Shown here one piece after another: positions 8,766 through 16,179 of a stretch of DNA of 64,000 nt. The stretch lies in contig NZ_LVWI01000030.1 in the NCBI RefSeq assembly GCF_001909055.1, forward strand, positions 62,001 through 126,000, in the 5' to 3' direction. This stretch comes from Paenibacillus helianthi. GTDB lineage: Bacteria > Bacillota > Bacilli > Paenibacillales > Paenibacillaceae. How positions within the stretch are numbered: the stretch's first letter is position 1; every line of letters starts with the position of its first letter. A program made the position numbers and the translations under genes. The notes beneath the pieces were generated by a model. That model searched no databases. It was given only the letters and a program-made list of their open reading frames with translations, and had not been told where the DNA came from.

Positions 8766-9524
8766 ATGAGATCAAACGGGCGCAATGCAGATCAGCTTAG
8801 GCCGCTGACAATAACCACTCAAACCAATAAATACGCGGAAGGTTCCGTGATCATTGAAATGGGGGACACCAAGGTCATTTGTACAGCCACGGTGGACGAG
8901 AAGGTTCCTCCATTCCTGAAAGGACAGGGTAAAGGCTGGGTAACCGCTGAATACTCCATGCTTCCCCGTGCCACGCAGACGCGCAACCAGCGTGAAGCGG
9001 CACGCGGCAAACTGACCGGACGCACGATGGAAATTCAGCGTCTGATCGGGCGGGCACTGCGTTCCGTAGTGAACCTGCACGCTCTTGGCGAGCGCAGCAT
9101 TACACTGGATTGCGATGTTATTCAGGCGGATGGCGGAACACGGACAGCTTCGATTACAGGGGCTTTTGTAGCTATGGCCTTTGCGATTAACAAAATTGCG
9201 CATCAGCATAAACTGAGCGTATTTCCAATTACGGACTATCTTGCAGCGATTAGTGTCGGGGTTGTCGGCGACGAGACTCTGCTTGATCTGAATTATGAAG
9301 AGGATTCCAAAGCGAAAGTCGATATGAACGTGGTCATGACCGGAGGCGGGGCGTTTGTAGAAGTCCAGGGTACCGGAGAAGAGCGTCCTTTTACCCGTCA
9401 GGAGCTGGATCAACTGCTGGGTCTGGGTGAGAAAGGGATCTACGAACTGATTGCCGTACAAAAGGAAGTGCTCGGAGCGATCGCGCTCAAGATCCCCACA
9501 GGCCAGCCTGGACAAGAGGTATAG
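8766..9524 (+). CDS. rph: ribonuclease PH
   Basis: A 252-residue phosphorolytic 3'-5' exoribonuclease that trims tRNA 3' ends, working as a hexameric ring in the cytoplasm. The sequence begins [15 protein letters not shown] and contains the hallmark blocks [29 protein letters not shown] and [20 protein letters not shown], which contribute the phosphate-binding Arg and active-site Asp residues. Length equals the family norm. A TAGGAGGC ribosome site precedes the ATG. The next gene, rdgB, starts two bases after the stop codon, so they form one transcription and translation unit. Confidence 0.96.
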   Translation: MRSNGRNADQLRPLTITTQTNKYAEGSVIIEMGDTKVICTATVDEKVPPFLKGQGKGWVTAEYSMLPRATQTRNQREAARGKLTGRTMEIQRLIGRALRSVVNLHALGERSITLDCDVIQADGGTRTASITGAFVAMAFAINKIAHQHKLSVFPITDYLAAISVGVVGDETLLDLNYEEDSKAKVDMNVVMTGGGAFVEVQGTGEERPFTRQELDQLLGLGEKGIYELIAVQKEVLGAIALKIPTGQPGQEV

Positions 9525-9526
9525 CA

Positions 9527-10171
9527 ATGGATTCCGGGGGCGGTATTCTGATTGTCGCGACGAAGAATAAGGGCAAGGTGCGGGAGTTTCAGCATGCATT
9601 TGCTCCGCTCGGCCTAACCGTTAAAAGCATGTTCGATTACCCGGATTTGCCCGATGTGGTGGAGGATGGGGCGACTTTTGCCGAGAATGCGCTGAAGAAG
9701 TCCCAAGCCGTCGGGGATGCCCTCGGCCTCCCTGTTCTGGCAGATGACTCCGGTCTGTGTGTGGATGCCTTGGAGGGAAGACCGGGGGTCTACTCGGCCC
9801 GTTATGCAGGTGAAGGTGCAAGTGATCCTGAGAATAATCTGAAGCTGCTGAACGAGCTGGAGAAGCTGAAACAGGGCGAGGACACCGGACAGCCGCTGCT
9901 TAGTACGGCCCGCTTCGTCTGCGCCTTATCCCTGTACGATCCTTCTACGGGCAAAGAATTGACCGCTGAGGGAACTGTGGAGGGCTGGATTACCTCCGAG
10001 CAGGCGGGGGCCGGCGGCTTCGGCTATGATCCCCTCTTTTACCTGGCAGAGTACGAAAAAACCATGGCCGAACTGACGCTGGAAGAAAAGCAGGCCATCA
10101 GCCACCGGGGCAAGGCATTGCGGTTATTAACTGGGAAGCTTGCGGCGCAGCAGGAACTTCAAGGCCAATAA
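9527..10171 (+). CDS. rdgB: XTP/dITP pyrophosphatase (RdgB/HAM1 family)
   Basis: A 214-residue nucleoside triphosphate pyrophosphatase that converts non-canonical dITP, XTP and ITP to monophosphates and so keeps them out of DNA and RNA. The N-terminal IVATKNKGKVREF is the nucleotide-binding motif. The centre has ADDSGLCVDALEGRPGVYSARYAG with the metal-binding Asp. GFGYDPLF and SHRGKAL near the end complete the signature. The ATG is two bases after the rph stop codon, which implies coupling. The same rph-rdgB pair occurs in Bacillus (ysnA). Confidence 0.95.
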   Translation: MDSGGGILIVATKNKGKVREFQHAFAPLGLTVKSMFDYPDLPDVVEDGATFAENALKKSQAVGDALGLPVLADDSGLCVDALEGRPGVYSARYAGEGASDPENNLKLLNELEKLKQGEDTGQPLLSTARFVCALSLYDPSTGKELTAEGTVEGWITSEQAGAGGFGYDPLFYLAEYEKTMAELTLEEKQAISHRGKALRLLTGKLAAQQELQGQ

Positions 10172-10717
10172 CAAAAGAAAAAACAGGCGGGCATCTTGCT
10201 CTATCCCAGCTTTTTATGCCTCGCCTGTCCCCTTCAGAAAGTCTGTCCGCGAGAGCTGCGGCAGACTTTTTTTATGCAGTGATAAATGGAAACTAGATGA
10301 TATTATCCCCTAAGTATGGAAATTTCTCCCTAGCTTAATCCGGTGCTTTGTATGAAAATAAGAATTACCTTCATCCTTTCCTTTGTTAAGAATCCTCTTA
10401 TTCTATGTACAACATCCCTCTCAATCGTTTTGTAGGCAGGTATTGCCCGACAACAACGCATAGAACAAACTTCTCAAGCACAAGACCAGCTTCGCACACC
10501 AGACAACGTTACCGAAATTGCAGGCTATGAGAGCATTACAAGATTAAGAGCACAGATGATCATTTTTCGTGCGCTTTTTTTGTGTACTCATCTAGTATCC
10601 GGATCTCGTGAATCTAATAGAGACAATGGATGAAGGTACATTCCAATCTGGAGGTGACACAAGGAGCCTTGTCTGTGAAACAGGATTACAAGCTATGCAT
10701 AGAACCTAGGGAGGTAA
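10172..10717. other. long intergenic region before the chitinase gene
   Basis: It contains an ACAGGCG/CGCCTGT hairpin (about 10187-10228) and a strong terminator (10238-10273). No clear gene is visible in the remainder. Near the chitinase there is the short palindrome ACAAGG-AG-CCTTGT (10659-10672), which could be an operator. A 25-codon open frame starts at GTG 10675 and overlaps the chitinase start. The unusual length suits a heavily regulated secreted enzyme. Confidence 0.5.
10238..10273 (+). terminator. Rho-independent terminator after rdgB
   Basis: AAAGTCTG...CCGC pairs with GCGG...CAGACTTT, and the hairpin runs into a T tract of seven to eight bases. A second hairpin lies about 10 bases upstream. 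Confidence 0.85.
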
Positions 10718-10723
10718 ATGAAA

Positions 10724-12358
10724 ATGAGGTTGGCAAACAGCAGATTTCGTAAAACCTTTGCGCTTGGGATGGCTGTTGCTCTTGTGATTGCACTCTTTTC
10801 AACGATAGGTACCCATGTCAAAACTGCAAATGCGGCTGCGGGCTACAAGCTCGTCGGTTATTATGCTTCGTGGGCTGCCTACGGACGGGCTTACAACGTT
10901 ACAGATATTGATCCCAGTAAGATGAATGTGATCAACTATGCTTTTGCCGATATTTGCTGGAACGGGATTCACGGCAATCCCGACCCGGCCGGACCGAATC
11001 CGGTCACCTGGACCTGCCAGAATGAACAAGGCCAGCCGATCAGCGTCCCGAATGGCACGATTGTGCTGGGTGATCCCTGGATCGATGCCCAGAAAAGTTT
11101 CGGAGATGACAAATGGGATGATCCGATTAAAGGGAATCTGAAGCAGCTCTGGAAACTGAAAGCGAAGAATCCGAACCTCAAGACAGTGATCTCCGTCGGT
11201 GGCTGGACTTGGTCGAACCGGTTCTCCGATGTTGCCGCTACAGCGGCGACCCGTGAAGTATTTGCGAATTCTGCAGTCGATTTCATTCGCAAGTATCAAA
11301 TGGACGGTGTCGATCTGGATTGGGAATATCCGGTTAGCAGCGGTCTTGCAGGCAACAGTTACCGCCCGGAGGATAAGCAGAATTACGTGCTGCTGCTGCA
11401 GAAAATCCGTGAAAAGCTGAATGCCGCCGGAACTGCCGACGGTAGAACCTACCTGCTGACCATTGCCTCCGGCGCAGGCCCGGCATACATTCAGAACAAT
11501 AACCTTAGCGGCATTGCTGCCGTTGTCGATTGGATCAACATTATGACCTATGACTTCAACGGCAGCTGGAATACGACTACAGGGCACAATGCTCCGCTCT
11601 ACTACGATCCGGCGGCAGCCTCAACAGGTCTGACTGAGCCGGCGAACTATAATATAGACAAAGCCGTCACAAGCTATCTCGCAAGCGGAGTCCCGGCGAA
11701 TAAGCTCGTTCTGGGCATGCCGTTCTATGGACGCGGCTGGGGCGGTGCGCCGAGTACAGGAAACGGGCAATATCAGGTGTCAGCCGGTATTTCGTCCACA
11801 GGCACATGGGAAAAGGGGAGCTATGACTTCTACGATCTCGAAGCCAATTATATTAACAAAAACGGCTATACCCGCTATTGGAACAACACCTCAAAAGTGC
11901 CCTATCTCTATAATCCGTCTGCACAAACATTCATCAGCTATGATGACGTGGAATCCTTCAGTTATAAAACGAGCTATATCAAAACCAAAGGCCTGGCAGG
12001 AGCGATGTTCTGGGAGACCAGCGGCGACCGCAACAAAACATTGCAGAACAAGCTGAGTACCGATCTGGGCGGCGGAGTGGTGCCGACACCGACACCAACC
12101 CCGACCGCTACAGTGAAACCAACCGCTACGCCAACGCCTACTGCTACAGTGACACCAACCGCTACGCCAACGCCTACTGCTACGGTTACCCCAACTCCAA
12201 CAGCGACTCCAGGAGTAACCGCCTGGGCAGCAGGAGTCGCCTACAAAGTGGGCGATAAAGTGAGCTATGGTGGTAATGTGTACACCTGCCGCCAGGCCCA
12301 TACCTCGCTGCCAGGCTGGGAGCCGGTTTTGACGCCTGCTCTCTGGCTGTTGAATTAA
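10724..12358 (+). CDS. secreted GH18 chitinase with C-terminal chitin-binding module
   Basis: A secreted endo-acting chitinase of 544 residues. It has a signal peptide (basic start, hydrophobic LGMAVALVIALFSTIG, cleavage likely after TANAA). A GH18 barrel follows with VISVGGWTWS and the catalytic DGVDLDWEYP, whose final Glu near residue 201 is the proton donor. LAGAMFWETSGD closes the barrel. A Pro/Thr linker with a near-perfect 36-bp tandem repeat leads to a 45-residue CBM5/12 chitin-binding module (WAAGVAYKVGDKVSYGG...CRQAHTS). ATG 10718 is only 3 bases after GGGAGG; ATG 10724 has ideal 9-base spacing and is chosen here. A terminator follows. Confidence 0.93.
   Translation: MRLANSRFRKTFALGMAVALVIALFSTIGTHVKTANAAAGYKLVGYYASWAAYGRAYNVTDIDPSKMNVINYAFADICWNGIHGNPDPAGPNPVTWTCQNEQGQPISVPNGTIVLGDPWIDAQKSFGDDKWDDPIKGNLKQLWKLKAKNPNLKTVISVGGWTWSNRFSDVAATAATREVFANSAVDFIRKYQMDGVDLDWEYPVSSGLAGNSYRPEDKQNYVLLLQKIREKLNAAGTADGRTYLLTIASGAGPAYIQNNNLSGIAAVVDWINIMTYDFNGSWNTTTGHNAPLYYDPAAASTGLTEPANYNIDKAVTSYLASGVPANKLVLGMPFYGRGWGGAPSTGNGQYQVSAGISSTGTWEKGSYDFYDLEANYINKNGYTRYWNNTSKVPYLYNPSAQTFISYDDVESFSYKTSYIKTKGLAGAMFWETSGDRNKTLQNKLSTDLGGGVVPTPTPTPTATVKPTATPTPTATVTPTATPTPTATVTPTPTATPGVTAWAAGVAYKVGDKVSYGGNVYTCRQAHTSLPGWEPVLTPALWLLN
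12118..12189 (+). repeat. 36-bp tandem repeat in the chitinase linker
   Basis: Units 12118-12153 and 12154-12189 are nearly identical at DNA level and encode a 12-residue Pro/Thr/Ala/Val unit of the linker. The DNA identity implies recent slippage or selection for linker length. Confidence 0.8.
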
Positions 12359-12376
12359 CAGCTTATCTTCAACAGC

Positions 12377-12420
12377 AAAAAGCTTGCAGAGAAGGCTGAG
12401 CCGACTCTGCAAGCTTTTTG
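12377..12420 (+). terminator. Rho-independent terminator after the chitinase gene
   Basis: The 15-bp stem pairs AAAAAGCTTGCAGAG with CTCTGCAAGCTTTTT. It lies 18 bases past the stop codon and is symmetrical enough to work on both strands. Confidence 0.9.
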
Positions 12421-12623
12421 TTCAGTTGGAATTTCCAGCGGATCACTTGGCGATCGAACCATACATACGGATTTTTGTACAAGAAAAGAAATAGCCGCTC
12501 ATAAGTTCCACGCGCTGTAATATATTGATATGTAATGCCTGTGTCCGGGCTAATAAAATTTATGCAACGTCATACGGTTTATTTCGTTATAGTAGTATAT
12601 AGCGGAAGGTGGTGGGTTCACCG

Positions 12624-13058
12624 ATGGTGGTCTGGGTATTTTGGTTAATTGCAGCCGGTGTCCTGTTTGTCGTTGAAATGATGACGCTTACGTTTTACCT
12701 GCTCTGGTTAAGCATTGGTGCTCTTGCAGCTTGTCTTGTTTCCCTTATGCTGCCTGACGCGGTATTGCTGCAGGTCTTGGCAGGCTCGATCGTTGCGCTG
12801 GGGCTGACGATTTGCTCCAAGCCGCTGGTAGCGAGATTCCGCAATTCGCGGGGGTTCAAGGATACAGGGACTGAAATTGTCGGCAGGCAGGGGCTCGTTG
12901 TAGAACCGATTGAGCCGGGGCAATTCGGTCAGGTTAAGGTAGGCGGAGACACCTGGAGCGCAACCTCAATAGAGGCGCTGGGCAAGGATGAAGTGGTCAA
13001 AGTAGTCGGAAGAAGCTCCACAATTATTGAAGTAGTAAAATGGGGGGATATGTACTAA
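12624..13058 (+). CDS. NfeD family membrane protein
   Basis: A 144-residue integral membrane protein of the short NfeD (YuaF/YbbK-like) group. Two or three membrane segments occupy residues 1-70 (VWVFWLIAAGVLFVVEMMTL and following). A soluble OB-fold domain of about 70 residues comes next (GRQGLVVEPIEPGQFGQVKVGGDTW). Such proteins work with flotillin or stomatin partners in membrane microdomains. The stop codon overlaps the ATG of the SPFH gene (TAATG), so the pair is coupled. ATG 12624 has GGTGGTGGG upstream; a GTG five codons earlier is less likely. Confidence 0.9.
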   Translation: MVVWVFWLIAAGVLFVVEMMTLTFYLLWLSIGALAACLVSLMLPDAVLLQVLAGSIVALGLTICSKPLVARFRNSRGFKDTGTEIVGRQGLVVEPIEPGQFGQVKVGGDTWSATSIEALGKDEVVKVVGRSSTIIEVVKWGDMY

Positions 13059-13993
13059 TGCAATGGGCTATTATTGGGATTATTATTTTTGTTGTTGTCG
13101 TATTTATCGCGCTGACCATCAAAATCGTACCGCAGCAGCGTGTAGGGGTTGTAGAGCGTCTCGGTAAATTCCACCGGCTGCTTACACCGGGGCTGAATAT
13201 CCTTATTCCGATTATCGATCAGGTACGGACGTATCATGATTTGCGGATTCAACAGGCCAATGTGCCGCCGCAGACCGTGATTACCAAGGATAATGTACAG
13301 GTACAGATCGATACAATTATTTTCTATCAGGTGGTAGGCCCGGAAGAGGCAACCTATGGCATTTCTGATTATGTATACGGGGTGCGCAACATTTCCACAG
13401 CCACCATGCGGCAGATCATCGGTAAGCTGGAGCTGGATGAAACCTTATCCGGCCGGGAAAAAATTTCTTCGGATATCCGCCTTGCGCTGGATGAGGCTAC
13501 GGAGAAATGGGGCGTGCGGATTGAACGCGTAGAGGTTATTGATATTAAGCCTCCGCTCGATATCCAGGAAGCGATGGATAAGCAGATGAAGGCGGAGCGA
13601 AGCAAACGTGCGATTGTGCTGGAGGCCGAAGCCGCTAAGCAGGATATGATCCTGCGTGCCGAAGGTGATAAGCAGAGTAAGATCCTGAAGGCAGAAGGCG
13701 ATAAGGAAGCGCGTATCCGTCAGGCTGAGGGCTTAGGCCAGGCACAGGAGCTGGAAGCACTTGGTCAGGCCAAAGCGATTCAAGCGGTAGCCGAGGCCGA
13801 GAAGGCCCGTATTCAGCTGATCAGCAGCGCTGGACTCGATGAACGGGTGCTCGCATATCAATCTTTTGAGGCATTGACCGAAATTTCCAAGGGAGCGGCT
13901 AACAAGGTGTTCCTGCCTACCAGTGCTGTGGATACGCTGGGCACGCTCGGCGCTATGGCTGAGGTGTTCAAGGCGAGCAAGGAGAGCAAGTAA
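13058..13993 (+). CDS. SPFH/band 7 domain protein (stomatin/QmcA-like)
   Basis: A 311-residue membrane-anchored scaffold protein. One N-terminal membrane segment (residues 2-23, rich in Ile/Val) is followed by the SPFH domain starting at IVPQQRVGVVERLGKFHRLLTPGLN. An Ala/Glu/Lys-rich coiled coil then repeats AEGDKQSKILKAEGDK, a flotillin/stomatin hallmark. Proteins of this class oligomerise into rings and regulate membrane proteases or microdomains. The ATG overlaps the last base of the nfeD stop codon, and GGGGGGAT lies upstream. The pairing with NfeD is the classical stomatin operon. Confidence 0.93.
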   Translation: MQWAIIGIIIFVVVVFIALTIKIVPQQRVGVVERLGKFHRLLTPGLNILIPIIDQVRTYHDLRIQQANVPPQTVITKDNVQVQIDTIIFYQVVGPEEATYGISDYVYGVRNISTATMRQIIGKLELDETLSGREKISSDIRLALDEATEKWGVRIERVEVIDIKPPLDIQEAMDKQMKAERSKRAIVLEAEAAKQDMILRAEGDKQSKILKAEGDKEARIRQAEGLGQAQELEALGQAKAIQAVAEAEKARIQLISSAGLDERVLAYQSFEALTEISKGAANKVFLPTSAVDTLGTLGAMAEVFKASKESK

Positions 13994-14050
13994 GAGGGAT
14001 ATTTTACAATTGCGTCACATTCCGTTAAAGTAAAAGCAAAACGAAGCGCA

Positions 14051-14129
14051 TGCTTACGAAGTCAGTTTTGCTGGGCAAAACTTAAGGTGTGTGCTTACGA
14101 AGCCAGTTTTGCTTGGCAAAACTTTAAGG
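14051..14129. repeat. 41-bp direct repeat, each copy with an inner hairpin
   Basis: Copy 1 (14051-14087) and copy 2 (14092-14129) begin TGCTTACGAAG. Each contains AGTTTTGC-N3-GCAAAACT, an 8-bp stem. They differ at two bases and one indel. The second copy ends directly at the ribosome site of the cupin gene (AAGGAGAG), so its hairpin may affect translation. It looks like a dispersed genomic repeat. Confidence 0.75.
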
Positions 14130-14136
14130 AGAGAAT

Positions 14137-14595
14137 ATGGTGACGCAAAAAGAAATTTCGCCACTGGTGGAAGCGCTGGGGCTGCAGCCTCACGTGGAAG
14201 GCGGCTGGTATAAAAGACTATGGAATGCCCCTTTTGAAATTCCGCAGGACACCCTGGGTGAGAGCTACTCCGGGCCAAGGGCATCGGCCTCTTCCATTTA
14301 TTTTCTGCTGCATGCGGACGAAGCCTCAGAATGGCACACGGTGCTCTCGTCTGAAATCTGGCTGTGGCATTCCGGCAGCCCGATAGTTCTGAGTCTGGGA
14401 GGGAGCGGTGACAAGCCGGAGAATGTGACTGAGGTCGTTCTGGGCCTTGACATTGCAGCCGGCCAGCAGCCGCAGGTAGTTATTCCGCCAGGCGTATGGC
14501 AGGCCGCCCGGCCGCTCGGCGAAGAGCCGGTGCTGGTCTCCTGCATCGTCTCTCCCGAGTTCCATTTCGATGATTTCAAGCTGATCGGGAAATAA
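14137..14595 (+). CDS. cupin-fold protein, DUF985 family
   Basis: A 152-residue cytoplasmic protein with a single cupin barrel. The opening LGLQPHVEGGWYKRLW and the following ASSIYFLL are the DUF985 signature; the family also contains yeast YML079w. Later motifs EWHTVLSSEIWLWHSG and VIPPGVWQAARPLGEEPVLVSCIVSPEFHFDDF fit the second half of the barrel. The ligand and reaction are unknown. AAGGAGAG precedes the ATG, and a strong terminator follows. Confidence 0.88.
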   Translation: MVTQKEISPLVEALGLQPHVEGGWYKRLWNAPFEIPQDTLGESYSGPRASASSIYFLLHADEASEWHTVLSSEIWLWHSGSPIVLSLGGSGDKPENVTEVVLGLDIAAGQQPQVVIPPGVWQAARPLGEEPVLVSCIVSPEFHFDDFKLIGK

Positions 14596-14605
14596 AATGA
14601 ACGGC

Positions 14606-14646
14606 AAATGGAGTGTGGCTGTGTTTGCAGCTGCACTCCATTTTTT
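14606..14646 (+). terminator. Rho-independent terminator after the cupin gene
   Basis: AAATGGAGTG pairs with CACTCCATTT, extended by an inner GCTG/CAGC pairing, and six Ts follow. It lies 10 bases past the stop codon. Confidence 0.88.
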
Positions 14647-14762
14647 GTATCTAAGGCATGAACTGCTATACTGATTTTGATAATGGCTGATTACTATGCC
14701 GATTATAAGGTTAAAGGAAGTTTGTTCAGGGATAAGCACGCTGAAATGCAGCGGTTTACATT

Positions 14763-14829
14763 ATCCTTATATTTCTCGCTGAGACGGACACTAGCCGAGG
14801 ATAGGATGGCGGGCCGTTTCCGCTTAATA
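14763..14829. repeat. dispersed palindromic repeat, short copy
   Basis: It starts with a 25-base block from ATCCTTATATTTCTCGCTGA to 14787 that recurs at 18036-18060 with one mismatch. It closes with GGCGGGCCGTTTCCGCTT, like the end of the other copy. The inner part is shorter here. The ends can pair in part (GAGACGG with CCGTTTC). Confidence 0.7.
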
Positions 14830-14852
14830 CCATTACGACTGGAGGGCTAATC

Positions 14853-15689
14853 ATGACAGAAGCAAACGGACCCTTTTCCGGGGGGCCTACGTTAAATGAC
14901 GGGGCAACCATGCCTTGGCTGGGGCTTGGAGTATGGCAGACCAAGAACGGGGAAGAAGTGATTCAGGCGGTGAAGTCGGCGGTGGAGACCGGTTATCGAA
15001 GTATCGATACGGCTGCCGGATACAAGAATGAAGAGGGTGTCGGGCAAGCCATCCGTGAATGTGGAGCGGACAGGGATGAGCTGTTTATTACGACCAAGCT
15101 GTGGAACGGTGACCAGGGGTATGAGTCGACACTGAAGGCTTTTGAGGTCAGCCGCAAGAAGCTTGGCCTGGATGTTGTGGATCTGTACCTGATCCATTGG
15201 CCTGTGGCCGGTAAGTACCGCGATTCCTGGAAAGCTCTGGTGCATCTGCAAAAGGAGGGGCTTGTCAAATCCATTGGCGTGAGCAACTTCCAGCCGCATC
15301 ATCTGCAGGATATCATCGACGATACGGGAGTGGTGCCTGCGGTGGATCAGGTGGAATTCCATCCGCTTCTGACCCAGCGCGAGCTGCTGAAGTATGCGAA
15401 GTCGCATGATATTCAGGTAGAAGCCTGGAGCCCGCTCATGCAGGGGAATCTGGATTTGCCGCTGTTGAAAGAACTAGCCGGTAGATACAACAAGACCGTA
15501 GCGCAGATTGTGCTCCGTTGGGATCTGCAGCAAGGTGTCGTCACGATTCCAAAATCCGTACATGCCGAGCGCATCGTGGAGAATGCGGGATTCTTCGATT
15601 TCACCCTCAGCGATGAGGATGTCAAAGCGATTGAAGATCTGAATCAGAATCACCGCTTCGGTCCGGACCCGGATAATTTCAACTTTTAA
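14853..15689 (+). CDS. aldo/keto reductase (AKR5-type)
   Basis: A 278-residue NADPH-dependent oxidoreductase with the TIM-barrel AKR fold, resembling Bacillus YtbE/YvgN, which reduce small aldehydes such as glyoxal and methylglyoxal. The tetrad is visible as Asp in SIDTAAGY, Tyr in GYKNEEGVG, Lys in TKLWN and His in YLIHWP. The C-terminal IPKSVHAERIVEN binds the NADPH phosphate. It is monocistronic, with GGAGG upstream of the ATG. It is a paralogue of the partial gene at the window's left edge. Confidence 0.93.
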   Translation: MTEANGPFSGGPTLNDGATMPWLGLGVWQTKNGEEVIQAVKSAVETGYRSIDTAAGYKNEEGVGQAIRECGADRDELFITTKLWNGDQGYESTLKAFEVSRKKLGLDVVDLYLIHWPVAGKYRDSWKALVHLQKEGLVKSIGVSNFQPHHLQDIIDDTGVVPAVDQVEFHPLLTQRELLKYAKSHDIQVEAWSPLMQGNLDLPLLKELAGRYNKTVAQIVLRWDLQQGVVTIPKSVHAERIVENAGFFDFTLSDEDVKAIEDLNQNHRFGPDPDNFNF

Positions 15690-15719
15690 GCACATAAAAG
15701 GCATTGGGTACAATATTGA

Positions 15720-15763
15720 AAGCCAAAGAGCAAGTCTCCTTCGTGGGACTTGCTCTTTGGCTT
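15720..15763. terminator. long hairpin between convergent genes, likely bidirectional terminator
   Basis: A 17-bp perfect stem pairs AAGCCAAAGAGCAAGTC with GACTTGCTCTTTGGCTT around a short loop. It follows the aldo/keto reductase on the plus strand and the asparagine synthetase region on the minus strand. The T tract on either side is weak. Confidence 0.7.
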
Positions 15764-15774
15764 AAGAGGATGGA

Positions 15775-16179
15775 TTAGCGGCAGCTCTGCCGGAAATGAT
15801 GCAGGCAGCACCAGGCTCTGCCGCTTAATAGACTGAGCGGGAGCGCACAGGCTACGGTTAGGTGAACGCGGCAGAACAGCTGCCTTTCGGGCAGGGCAAT
15901 TCCGCCCTTTACTGTGCTGGCGGTAATCAAGGTAAGCATCCACACGAGTGCGGTCATCCAGCCACCAAACTGCGGCGGCAGATCAGAGGTTAAGCCGAAC
16001 TGGCGCATATCCGGCGCACTGCCGGTAATCAGGGTATGAGCTAGAATGGCCGCTGCCCCGTAGGCTAGGGGCAGACCTGCAGAGCGATAGATCTGCGTGA
16101 ATGCTAACCCGGCAGATGTTTTACCCGATCGAAACGTTATACTTGCGCAGCCAGAGATTGACTTGGGATAGATAAGCAA
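15775..16179 (-). other. open frame coding a hydrophobic peptide; possible decayed membrane-protein gene
   Basis: The frame is open from a TTG inside the 3' end of the asparagine synthetase gene. Its part after 16120 reads like a small membrane protein, with three hydrophobic stretches (LAYGAAAILAHTLI, WMTALVWMLTLITAS, LTVACALPLSLL). No ribosome site or ATG lies near its beginning; the only ATG comes late, before QFGLTSDLPPQ. Either it is a remnant that lost its 5' end or a chance open frame. I cannot assign a family. Confidence 0.25.
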
